From Gardnerella vaginalis 1500E (lineage in GTDB: Bacteria; Actinomycetota; Actinomycetes; Actinomycetales; Bifidobacteriaceae), in the NCBI RefSeq assembly GCF_000263595.1, contig NZ_ADES01000014.1, forward strand, positions 62,001-126,000: a stretch of 64,000 nucleotides of DNA, read 5' to 3'. Each line of letters opens with the position of its first letter. The first letter of the stretch is position 1. Positions 55,285-62,369 of this stretch are shown here, in pieces. Position numbers and translations under genes: made by a program. The notes below the pieces were generated by a model, which saw only the letters and a program-made list of their open reading frames with translations, was not told the DNA's origin and made no database searches.

Positions 55285-55952
55285 TGTGTGATTTATTGGC
55301 AACGAAAGCGCAAAATCAGAAAGCGCAAAATCCAAGATCAGAAAAGCTTGCGGAAGAAATTACAAAACTCGAGTGGGATCAGTTTCAGCTTACGCAAAAC
55401 GAAGGCGGACGCGCGAATTGTCAAGGAAACTGGCCGACTTTTCACATTATGCGCGTGAGTCAGTTTTTGGCGTGGCCGCTCAATTTGCAAGAGTCTTATA
55501 AGCAGGATCTTGAGCGTGCGAATAGCGGTGGCCGCAATTTGATTACGGAAAAGTATGCGCGAATGATGGAGTCTACTGCGCCGGAAATTTTTGAGCGCAC
55601 GATTAAGCCTTATATTAAGCCGATTTTAGAGCCTAGAAAAAGTTCGCAGGAGCAGATTATTTTAACGCAAGTTGAGTGGGCTGCGGATTTTCGCGAGCGC
55701 TACCCGCATTTAGGTCTTGCGATGCGCGTGCTTAAAACTAGCGAAGATACGGCAGAAAATACGTCTTTTGAAACGTATTTGCGAGGCGAATTAAGCACGT
55801 ATTCTGACGCAACTTTCGCAAAATACCAGCGTTTTGTGAATAACTTGCGCGCGGAAAATCTAAATCTTACGCAAATGATAATCGCGAATACTGTGCGCAT
55901 GTATGGCTACGATTCACTCGAAGCGGCTGAGATAGAACAACGACCCGCCTAA
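55284..55952 (+). CDS. DUF4125 family protein
   Basis: Cytoplasmic protein of about 222 residues, function unknown. Family features: 'ITKLEWDQFQLTQNEGGRA', 'CQGNWPTFHIMRVSQFLAWP', 'NLITEKYARMMESTAP' and a C-terminal helical part. AAGGAG (55271-55276) precedes two adjacent ATG codons; the second (55284) has the better spacing and overlaps the stop of the DUF4037 gene. DUF4037 and DUF4125 are often encoded side by side or fused, so the two probably work together. No further neighbour helps. Confidence 0.8.
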   Translation: MCDLLATKAQNQKAQNPRSEKLAEEITKLEWDQFQLTQNEGGRANCQGNWPTFHIMRVSQFLAWPLNLQESYKQDLERANSGGRNLITEKYARMMESTAPEIFERTIKPYIKPILEPRKSSQEQIILTQVEWAADFRERYPHLGLAMRVLKTSEDTAENTSFETYLRGELSTYSDATFAKYQRFVNNLRAENLNLTQMIIANTVRMYGYDSLEAAEIEQRPA

Positions 55953-56074
55953 GCACATTGCCTGAGCCTAATAATTGCATAACACATTTCAAGCTCCTTC
56001 AAAATGCCAGACAGTTACAGCAACACAAACTACAGTATGTTGCTAACGTTATTTTAATTTGATACAATTTTAGG

Positions 56075-56148
56075 TAGTCCCTCGAATAGTCACCCGCTGG
56101 TGTGCGTTTCTTTACATAACGTAATGAATAGAGGGACTATAATTTTTT
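56075..56148 (+). ncRNA. Putative structured RNA 1 next to a DUF3800 gene
   Basis: About 74 nt. A promoter with TTGCTA (56040-56045), 17 nt and an extended -10 TGATACAAT (56060-56068) precedes it. The RNA folds with a long closing stem TAGTCCCTC (56075-56083) / GAGGGACTA (56131-56139), an inner hairpin CACC-CGCT-GGTG (56091-56102), and ends in TAATTTTTT. It runs towards the 3' end of the DUF3800 gene on the other strand. Families of RNA motifs associated with DUF3800 genes are known (DUF3800 motifs I-XI); membership is not verified. Confidence 0.65.
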
Positions 56149-56191
56149 ATCTGTTCTTTTCGAAATCAGTACAGAAGTTATCTGTTATTTG

Positions 56192-56223
56192 CGGCAAAAA
56201 ATTTTGCAGATTAGCAAAATTTT
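56192..56223 (-). terminator. Terminator of the DUF3800 gene
   Basis: Arms AAAATTTTGC and GCAAAATTTT (56198-56223) overlap the stop codon. On the minus strand a T-run follows the stem. Confidence 0.7.
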
Positions 56224-56884
56224 ATTTGTCATCTGTAAACACCCAATAAGTTCCAAATGGCTTATTAGTCCTATAAGCAAAAGTATTAAAATGCGCTAAT
56301 GCTTTTTGGTTACCAGTTTCTAATTTTGCGCGAACAGCTCCAGCGGTCATATCCGCCAATTGAATCATTGGATTGGTTTTTGAATCAACAAAATCAACCT
56401 TACTTAATGTTCCTGGACATACTTTATTAACTATATTCATTAGATAATCTGCATCAGGAATAGAAAAAGCGCGAGTATCCTGCCCATCAATATACAAAAT
56501 ACATTCCTTGACCGCCCCAAATGTGTGCGTAAAAAGCTGACGTATCATATAACTTTTTAGTAGCCTAGGATTACTTAATAAATTTTTACTACGAATTTTA
56601 GTTTTGTCTGCAATAATTACTCGTACGTGATAATTGGCTAATTTCATGCAATCAAAAAACACATCTTTAAGCTTAGGATGCGTTTTATTATATTTAAATT
56701 CTCGATCATACTTATGAAAGAATTCACCATTTTGTTCCTCACACCTTGCTGTTTCCATCAACTTCCAAGCATGAGTAATGTCTTCAATAGTATCGAAAAT
56801 ACACGCTGCTATCACGACATATCTCGTCGAACCTCTGTCGTATTTAAACCCAGAGTCACCAGAATCGTCTATATAAGCAAACAT
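56222..56884 (-). CDS. DUF3800 protein 1
   Basis: Protein of 220 residues from the DUF3800 family, function unknown. Conserved acidic motifs are present: 'AYIDDSGDSG' at the start, 'CILYIDGQDTRAF' (about 130) and 'PMIQLADMTAGAVRAK' (about 177). The arrangement recalls RNase-H-like metal-dependent nucleases, which is inference. The gene is AT-rich. It lies 186 bp downstream of an AbiEi gene, in the place where the AbiEii toxin would be, with a remnant of that toxin between. An RNA hairpin gene (56075-56148) converges on its 3' end. A second, divergent member of the family is at 60186. Confidence 0.85.
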   Translation of the reverse strand: MFAYIDDSGDSGFKYDRGSTRYVVIAACIFDTIEDITHAWKLMETARCEEQNGEFFHKYDREFKYNKTHPKLKDVFFDCMKLANYHVRVIIADKTKIRSKNLLSNPRLLKSYMIRQLFTHTFGAVKECILYIDGQDTRAFSIPDADYLMNIVNKVCPGTLSKVDFVDSKTNPMIQLADMTAGAVRAKLETGNQKALAHFNTFAYRTNKPFGTYWVFTDDK

Positions 56885-56927
56885 AAATTAAACTATACAA
56901 AATGTACATGAATTGTAGATTATGAAT

Positions 56928-57078
56928 TTATGAATTTAAAATACCATGCGTAGTTTTGATCGAATTATCGCACACTTTCGTGCTGGTTTTACCCTCACGA
57001 ACAATGCTTTTGTGTATTACGCAAACGCTGCGTAACACTATCTCTAATTGCAGTACTTTTATTACTACTGTTATTCAT
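56928..57078 (-). pseudogene. Remnant of an AbiEii-like toxin gene
   Basis: An ATG (57078) overlaps the AbiEi stop in the usual coupled manner and encodes 'MNNSSNKSTAIRDSVTQRL' and a few more residues, resembling AbiEii N-termini, then stops at 56995. A second frame in the same stretch encodes 'REGKTSTKVCDNSIK', which may be a relic of the AbiEii 'GGTSLSKV...IKRFSEDID' block. The rest of a normal toxin gene (over 250 codons) is missing. Confidence 0.55.
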
Positions 57079-57718
57079 CGAGAATCTCCAAAATATCGTC
57101 AACTTGCCGAAGAATACCAAATTGTTTGGCATATTCGCGCAATCTATGTACGTTTTTATTAGGATTCCTCACATACGCACGCAAAGCCTTACCAAATATC
57201 TCTGAATCCTGACACCTACGATTTCTAACCAAATCGCAGATAGTGCGCTCCATATCACAAGACATCACATAATTACCAATAATTGTGCGCACCCTTGTAA
57301 CGCCAATTTTATACCATTCTTTCCTAATTTGATGCACTTCAACATCATTTTTTATACGCCATGTGTTATAACCCTGACATACCGTAACTTCGTTTATAAA
57401 CGGCATGCGATCTGTAAGATTATGCAAATACAAAGCAGTTTGGTAAGAGTATATGCAAGCTTTATTGCGAAGTTGGAAAAAATAAAGTTCATCGTAATTA
57501 TTTGAATTGCTATCAAAATACACACCGCGCGCAACTCTTTCCAAATCATTATTTTTGACCATGCTAGTTAGATACCAAGAGTCAATTCCTGCGGAAGAAA
57601 CTTCTTTTGCTGTGATGATACCGTTATTTTTCTTAACAATTTCTTTAATCGCACTAATATTTGTTATCTTTTGATTTGCTGTTACTTTTACCATCACATA
57701 CCAACCTGCTCGAACCAT
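57071..57718 (-). CDS. AbiEi-like antitoxin (type IV toxin-antitoxin, AbiE)
   Basis: Protein of up to 215 residues in the AbiEi family: N-terminal winged helix ('IKEIVKKNNGIITAKEVSSAGIDSWYLTSMV' region, with 'LERVARGVYF') and a C-terminal domain ('ACIYSYQTALYLHNLTDRMP', 'YVMSCDMERTICDLVRNR'). In complete AbiE systems it represses the operon and counteracts the AbiEii nucleotidyltransferase. Here only a remnant of AbiEii follows, so this is an orphan. The start is uncertain: ATG at 57718 or at 57694; neither has a strong ribosome site. The stop overlaps the remnant start (GATGAATAA). Confidence 0.82.
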   Translation of the reverse strand: MVRAGWYVMVKVTANQKITNISAIKEIVKKNNGIITAKEVSSAGIDSWYLTSMVKNNDLERVARGVYFDSNSNNYDELYFFQLRNKACIYSYQTALYLHNLTDRMPFINEVTVCQGYNTWRIKNDVEVHQIRKEWYKIGVTRVRTIIGNYVMSCDMERTICDLVRNRRCQDSEIFGKALRAYVRNPNKNVHRLREYAKQFGILRQVDDILEILDE

Positions 57719-57873
57719 TTTACGAATAACAAAAGCTTATTAAAAACTTGCTTTTGTGCTTTATTATTATATAAATAACGCACGAATACAAGTAAAAGTT
57801 AACTATAGACTCATAGCGATAACTTTGATTCAGCCGAGCGCGCGCAGATTAGAATGCCGATTAAGGATGCTGA

Positions 57874-58536
57874 TTAAGAATAGATCAGCGAGGCTGCAGA
57901 AGCGGCGCGAAAGTCGCCTTCGAGAAAAAGCGTGGAGGAAGCGGAAAGACCGGCTTGTTGCAAAAACGCGCGGTAAAGCATTACGTCGGGTTTGCGCAAA
58001 TGCGATTCGTAAGATGCACAAACGCCGTTAAGCTCGCCAAGTATTGGGCAAGTTTTGCGCGCGCAGCAAAGCCAATCGCAAGAAGCATTACCCAACGCCC
58101 ACACGCGCACGCCGTTCGCAATCAACTCGCGCGCCACGGCAGAAGCATCCGCGCGCTCGCCTGCAAAACCGCGCTCGAAACGCTCAAAATACAAGCGATA
58201 CAGCCACGTAACCGCAGGGCCGTGATGCTCATCAAACGAATTCAACGCCTGATCGCAGCTCCACCCAGCCTCGCGCAAAGACTCGTGAAACTCAAATCCC
58301 CATTCCGGCTCGAAACTAAAAAGCACTTCCCCAATAAAATCCGGATAATCCGCGGCCAGAGTGCGGCGCGCATCCCAATCCACCAGCATATGCAAGTCAA
58401 AAACAACGTCGGAAATTCCGCGCGAAGCATACTTGCGAATACTATTTTCGCGCACATCACTTATTTCGCGCACACTATTTATATCGCGAATATCACAGAC
58501 TCCGTTTGCACTAACTGCTTTTATTTCAGCGCCCAT
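57874..58536 (-). CDS. HAD-superfamily hydrolase-like protein, possibly degenerate
   Basis: Protein of 220 residues related to YihX-type HAD phosphatases. Motif I 'VVFDLHMLVDWD' keeps the nucleophile Asp, but the usual 'GNVL' reads HMLV. Motif II is 'WALGNAS' (normally LSN), motif III Lys is in 'HLRKPDVMLYRAFL', and motif IV is 'FLEGDFRAASAA' where 'IDDSxxNVxAA' would be expected, so the second acid is lost. The protein ends soon after motif IV, earlier than the family. The N-terminus (about 1-40) is an extension rich in 'ISDVREN'-like segments. ATG at 58536 is preceded by AGTGGG. Likely inactive or altered; substrate unknown. Confidence 0.72.
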   Translation of the reverse strand: MGAEIKAVSANGVCDIRDINSVREISDVRENSIRKYASRGISDVVFDLHMLVDWDARRTLAADYPDFIGEVLFSFEPEWGFEFHESLREAGWSCDQALNSFDEHHGPAVTWLYRLYFERFERGFAGERADASAVARELIANGVRVWALGNASCDWLCCARKTCPILGELNGVCASYESHLRKPDVMLYRAFLQQAGLSASSTLFLEGDFRAASAASLIYS

Positions 58537-58593
58537 AATTCCCACTTGTTTAGTACGTTGCTATCAAAACAAAACGGCAAGTTAACCAAATAC

Positions 58594-59046
58594 TCACGCG
58601 GTTGGCGGAATACCAGCGCCCCCAACTACCCCAGAACCATACATTCCAGCCGCAAAGTTCGCCTGCAAACTGTTGAGATTGTAGCCAAGCGCCTCAAGCT
58701 GCGCGCGACCGTCTTCATTAATGTTTTCAACGCTCCAGCGCGGCTTCCACGTCCAATCAATGCGAAACTCTTCCACCAAACCTGCGAGCGCATTCGCACA
58801 CTCGTCCTCAATCAAATCAGTAAGCGGGCAAGCCGGAGTTGTAAGCGTCATTGTAAGAATCGCGCGACCCAGCTCGTCAATTTCAATGCCATAAACTAGG
58901 CCTAAATCAACAACATCAATGCCCAATTCCGGATCGACAACATCGTGAAGCGCTTCCTTAATATCTTCTTCGGTAACCCTGCCAATATCGTTCGCGCTTA
59001 AAGGTGTCGACGCCGCCACCTCAACAGCCGATTTATTTTCTTCCAT
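58594..59046 (-). CDS. SufT/PaaD-like iron-sulfur assembly factor (DUF59)
   Basis: Protein of 150 residues with the DUF59 domain (about 25-125): 'ITEED'-like 'RVTEEDIKEALHDVVDPELG' start, 'VVDLGLVYGIEID' and the conserved Cys in 'TTPACPLTD'. It assists maturation of iron-sulfur proteins as the last gene of the suf operon. The ATG at 59046 has AAGGAA 6 nt upstream; a longer frame without a ribosome site is rejected. It follows sufU after 35 bp. Confidence 0.9.
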   Translation of the reverse strand: MEENKSAVEVAASTPLSANDIGRVTEEDIKEALHDVVDPELGIDVVDLGLVYGIEIDELGRAILTMTLTTPACPLTDLIEDECANALAGLVEEFRIDWTWKPRWSVENINEDGRAQLEALGYNLNSLQANFAAGMYGSGVVGGAGIPPTA

Positions 59047-59081
59047 AATATTCCTTGCTTTGCTTGTACCAAATTTCGATT

Positions 59082-59828
59082 TTACAAGCTGCCAAGAATT
59101 TGCGGATTCAAGTTTTGTGAAGCTTTTGCGATGCTGTCTTTTAAGCCTTCCCACGCCAAAAGCGCGCACTTAATTCGCATTGGGTATCGCGATACACCTT
59201 GCAAAACCATTGCGTCTTCCAGCGCATCTTCCTCATCTTCGTTTTTAAGACCTTCGCCGCGAGATTCCATAAGTTTGTGGAAAAGCGCGTCTAATCGCAA
59301 GGCTTCGTCAACCGACTTTCCTTCGACCAAATCAACCATCATCGAAAGGCTTGCTTGCGAAATTGAGCAGCCGTGACCATCCCACTTAACGCTTGAAATT
59401 ACTGGGGTTTCGTTATTATTTGCGATATTTGAAAGCTCCACGCGCATTGTTACTTCGTCGCCGCAAGTTGGGTTGAATTGGTGCGATTGACCTAAAGCTG
59501 AGTTTTCTGCAAAGATTGCCACAGCGCAACTTTCGTGCGCATTGTTTAGGGTGATTTCAGCAGATTTTTTATTTTCAGAAGAGTTGGCAGATTCTGTATT
59601 TTCGGCAGATTCTTGAGATTCTTGAGTTTCTTGAGATTCTTGAGATTCTTCCTGCAGTTCCGCTTTTGCGAGCGCATCCGTGCTTTCAAAATGAGTTTTG
59701 CCATGCGGATTTCGCGCAGCATCCAAAATCACTTCTTGATACATGCTTTCCAAGCCGTCACCAGCCGCATCTGAAAAACCAGCACCTGCACCAAAACCAG
59801 CGCCCGCACCAAAACCCATATCAAACAT
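59082..59828 (-). CDS. sufU: SufU iron-sulfur scaffold / sulfur-transfer protein with a long acidic insertion
   Basis: Accepts sulfur from the cysteine desulfurase SufS for Fe-S cluster assembly. The 248 residues keep the Cys ligands 'NPTCGDEV', 'HGCSISQASLSMM' and 'RIKCALLAW'. Two oddities: the N-terminus has Gly/Ala/Phe repeats ('GAGAGFGAGAGF'), and between 'ARNPHGK' and 'NPTCGD' there are about 75 extra residues, mainly Glu, Ser, Gln and Asn. The core is otherwise normal. ATG at 59828 with AAGGAG upstream. In operon order it should follow sufS directly, but a DUF3800 cassette of about 1 kb separates them. Confidence 0.92.
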   Translation of the reverse strand: MFDMGFGAGAGFGAGAGFSDAAGDGLESMYQEVILDAARNPHGKTHFESTDALAKAELQEESQESQETQESQESAENTESANSSENKKSAEITLNNAHESCAVAIFAENSALGQSHQFNPTCGDEVTMRVELSNIANNNETPVISSVKWDGHGCSISQASLSMMVDLVEGKSVDEALRLDALFHKLMESRGEGLKNEDEEDALEDAMVLQGVSRYPMRIKCALLAWEGLKDSIAKASQNLNPQILGSL

Positions 59829-59849
59829 ACGCACTCCTTACCTACTTCC

Positions 59850-59880
59850 TAACTCGCTAACTATCCAACTCGCTCGCTAA
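59850..59880 (+). repeat. Left 31-bp direct repeat of the DUF3800 cassette
   Basis: TAACTCGCTAACTATCC followed by AACTCGCTCGCTAA. It matches 60894-60924 except for one base (G instead of A at position 27). Lies 21 bp upstream of sufU. The pair brackets about 1,013 bp. Confidence 0.88.
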
Positions 59881-59894
59881 CAATATTTAATCAC

Positions 59895-60074
59895 TTATTT
59901 TTTAATAAACGATTCATCATTAGAAAACTCAACAACTTTTTTCAATAACATATCAACTTCATCAAGTTTATGCTTTATATTTTCAAATTCAATTATTTCA
60001 AATATTATTTTTAAACAATCGTAGTAATAGCCGCAAGAAAATAAGTATTTAATAGTGTCGTATATGTGATACAA
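59895..60074 (-). CDS. Possible small protein or gene fragment in the DUF3800 cassette
   Basis: An open frame of 59 codons starting with TTG, AT-rich, with 'KYLFSCGYYYDCLK' followed by a charged amphipathic helical part ending in 'ESFIKK'. It begins within the promoter of RNA 2 on the opposite strand and has no ribosome site, so it may be the tail of a gene lost on insertion, or not expressed. Unrecognised. Confidence 0.3.
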   Translation of the reverse strand: MYHIYDTIKYLFSCGYYYDCLKIIFEIIEFENIKHKLDEVDMLLKKVVEFSNDESFIKK

Positions 60075-60080
60075 TTATAA

Positions 60081-60139
60081 GAGGTCTTTTGTAAAGGCTT
60101 CCAAGTGCCGGGGACGTTTTCCCCGGCTTTTGTTTTACT
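60081..60139 (+). ncRNA. Putative structured RNA 2 upstream of a DUF3800 gene
   Basis: About 55 nt with two hairpins. The extended -10 TGATACAAT (60067-60075) matches that of RNA 1. Hairpin A: GAGGTCTTT (60081-60089), loop TGT, AAAGGCTTC (60093-60101), nine pairs including two G-T. Hairpin B: GCCGGGG (60107-60113) and CCCCGGC (60121-60127) followed by TTTTGTTTT, an intrinsic terminator. The DUF3800 start codon is about 47 bp further on, so the RNA is either independent or the attenuated leader of that gene. Confidence 0.72.
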
Positions 60140-60185
60140 TACTTATCAGTGTAGTTGGGTTATAAGTCAAAAAGTTGGGGAAAGC

Positions 60186-60860
60186 ATGAGAGAACTTAGC
60201 ATATTCATAGACGAATCAGGCAGCGATAATTTATCAGACTATTATTACATACTAACTATCGTACTTCATGACCAATCAAATAATTTAGATTATTCAATAA
60301 AACTTTACGAAAACTCACTCGAACAAAGACTACTTCCTAATATACCCTTTCATGCCTCACCTCTTATGAACAAAAAAGATAATTATAAATGTTTAGATAT
60401 GTCTACAAGAAAAAAATTATTGCAATCATTTAGAATATTCTTCAGGCACGTTGAAATTCATTACCATACTTTTGTATACACAAACAGAAAATACGAATCA
60501 ACAAGTCAATTGTCTGCAGCAATGCGCAAAGATTTAATTAATTTTTTATTCGACAATATGGAATATATGCAACAATATGAAAAAATAAAAATATACTATG
60601 ACAATGGTCAGCAATCAATAGTTAATGCAATACACAAAGCAATGGAATATAGTTTGTCAAAAAATGCGACCATATACAGATACGCAAAACAATCACAGTA
60701 TCGTCTAGCACAAATAGCAGATTACATTTGCATGGTAGAACTTACAAAACTCAAATACGAAAATAAACACATAACAAAGACAGATGAAAAATTTTTTGGT
60801 TCGTGGTCTGACTTTAAAAAAGGCATATTAAAAGAAACAAGGCATAAAGCTATTGAATAA
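60186..60860 (+). CDS. DUF3800 protein 2 (cassette gene inserted in the suf operon)
   Basis: DUF3800 protein of 224 residues with 'LSIFIDESGSDNLSDYYYIL' at the start, 'IKIYYDNGQQSIVNAI' (about 135) and 'YRLAQIADYICMVEL' (about 178), equivalents of the acidic motifs of the protein at 56222. Function unknown; a nuclease-like role is inferred from the acidic pattern. ATG at 60186 with GGGGAAA upstream; earlier in-frame starts lie within the RNA terminator. The gene is strongly AT-rich compared with the suf genes and runs opposite to them. With RNA 2 and the flanking repeats it looks like a transferred unit. Confidence 0.85.
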   Translation: MRELSIFIDESGSDNLSDYYYILTIVLHDQSNNLDYSIKLYENSLEQRLLPNIPFHASPLMNKKDNYKCLDMSTRKKLLQSFRIFFRHVEIHYHTFVYTNRKYESTSQLSAAMRKDLINFLFDNMEYMQQYEKIKIYYDNGQQSIVNAIHKAMEYSLSKNATIYRYAKQSQYRLAQIADYICMVELTKLKYENKHITKTDEKFFGSWSDFKKGILKETRHKAIE

Positions 60861-60893
60861 AACAATGCATACTGACTCGCCAATTTGCTTGAC

Positions 60894-60924
60894 TAACTCG
60901 CTAACTATCCAACTCGCTCACTAA
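60894..60924 (+). repeat. Right 31-bp direct repeat of the DUF3800 cassette
   Basis: Same sequence as 59850-59880 with one mismatch. It ends 5 bp before the sufS stop codon position (60930), so the insertion lies just beyond the sufS coding end. Confidence 0.88.
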
Positions 60925-60929
60925 TAACA

Positions 60930-62291
60930 TTATGCGCCAAAGTAGGCGCGAACGTGGGAAACGGCTTCAACAAGCGCGCGAGCTTCGTCAATTGTGTTGT
61001 AAACGCCAACGGAAGCGCGGTTTGAAGCGTACACGCCAAAATGACGGTGAATCGGCTGAGCGCAATGATGCCCAACACGAATCGCAATACCCTGCGCGTC
61101 CAAAAACTGTCCAACATCATGCGGATGCACGCCTTCAACTTCAAAAGCAACTGTGCCAATTCGCTGACTCAAATCAGTCGGCCCCAAAATGCGAACGCCA
61201 GGAATCTCACTCAATTTTAGCAATTCTGCAGCAATTTCCTGCTCGTGCTCTGCTACTCGGCTCATGCCAATTTCACGCAACCAATCCGCAGCAACTCCGG
61301 CCGCAACCATTTGCGCAACAGGCTGAGTTCCAGCCTCAAAACGGTAAGGCGCATCCATGTATTGCGCAGGCTTGTTAAGCCACGCAAGCTCCACCATTGA
61401 GCCGCCGAAATTGGCAGGCGGAAGCGCATCCAAAAGCTCACGGCGACCATACAGGAATCCAACTCCCGTAGGGCCGTACATTTTATGCGCACTAAAGGCT
61501 GCAAAATCAACGTTTAACGCGTGGAAATCAACCGGAATATGCGGCACTGACTGGCATGCGTCGAGCACAAAAATCGCGCCGACTTCGTGAGCGCGCTTGC
61601 AAATCGACGAAACATCCGTAATAGCACCAGTAACGTTGCTAATATGCGTAACTGCAACGATTTTCGTGCGCTCGTCAATAATCGTGCGCAAATAATCCGC
61701 GTCCGTGCGCACGCGGCCGTCTTCTGTTACGTCAATCCAACGAAGCTCCGCGCCTGTGCGAATCGCAAGCTCTTGGAATGGTAACAAAACAGAATGGTGA
61801 TCCGCGCGAGATACGACTATTACATCACCTTTTTGAAGAGCGAAATTTTTGCGAAAATCACTCTTAGAATCAGCCAGATCACTACTGTCTTTTTTGCAGA
61901 TTTTTGCCTTAGCACTAGCGTTACCAATAGCAGTTGCGAGAAGATTAAGCGCGCCTGTAGCTCCCGTAGTAACAACAATTTCCTCACGCCCAGCATCAGC
62001 ACACGCTCCAACAAGACGCGCAACTTTAGCACGCGCTTGTTCAAACGCAACAGTCGAAAGCGCAGCCAACTCGTGCGCCCCCCTGTGAACTCCTGCATTA
62101 ATTGTTTCGTAAAACTCTTTTTCGGCGTCGATTACAACTTGCGGCTTTTGCGAAGTTGCTGCAGAATCCAAGTAAATCAAGGGTTTTCCGTGCACAGTAT
62201 CGTAAAGCGAAGCGCCGTGAACTGTGCGACGCAAAATCGGAAATTGTTCGCGCAAATCGCTAAATTCTCGCATAATATTTTCTTCAGTCAT
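60930..62291 (-). CDS. sufS: Cysteine desulfurase SufS
   Basis: PLP enzyme that takes sulfur from cysteine and hands it to SufU. The 453 residues include 'LIYLDSAATSQKPQVVIDA', 'VVTTGATGALNLLA', the PLP lysine Lys270 in 'FSAHKMYGPTGVGFLYG', and the catalytic Cys410 in 'VGHHCAQPIHRHFG'. An insertion of about 25 residues (about 130-155, 'ICKKDSSDLADSKSDF') enlarges the N-terminal half. ATG at 62291; a second ATG at 62273 is possible. It lies 78 bp after sufC on the same strand and should be followed by sufU, but the DUF3800 cassette intervenes. Confidence 0.95.
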   Translation of the reverse strand: MTEENIMREFSDLREQFPILRRTVHGASLYDTVHGKPLIYLDSAATSQKPQVVIDAEKEFYETINAGVHRGAHELAALSTVAFEQARAKVARLVGACADAGREEIVVTTGATGALNLLATAIGNASAKAKICKKDSSDLADSKSDFRKNFALQKGDVIVVSRADHHSVLLPFQELAIRTGAELRWIDVTEDGRVRTDADYLRTIIDERTKIVAVTHISNVTGAITDVSSICKRAHEVGAIFVLDACQSVPHIPVDFHALNVDFAAFSAHKMYGPTGVGFLYGRRELLDALPPANFGGSMVELAWLNKPAQYMDAPYRFEAGTQPVAQMVAAGVAADWLREIGMSRVAEHEQEIAAELLKLSEIPGVRILGPTDLSQRIGTVAFEVEGVHPHDVGQFLDAQGIAIRVGHHCAQPIHRHFGVYASNRASVGVYNTIDEARALVEAVSHVRAYFGA

Positions 62292-62369
62292 ATTAAACCG
62301 CTATTTTTTACGCTTTTACGTAATTTTTTACGAATACATAAACAGGTTAAGCTATCACCTAAGCTGCGC

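Noticed and set aside
57740-57870. Direct repeats that would bracket the AbiEi-DUF3800 region like the suf cassette
   Set aside because: Comparing the DNA after 55953 and before 57874 by eye gave no shared stretch longer than chance.
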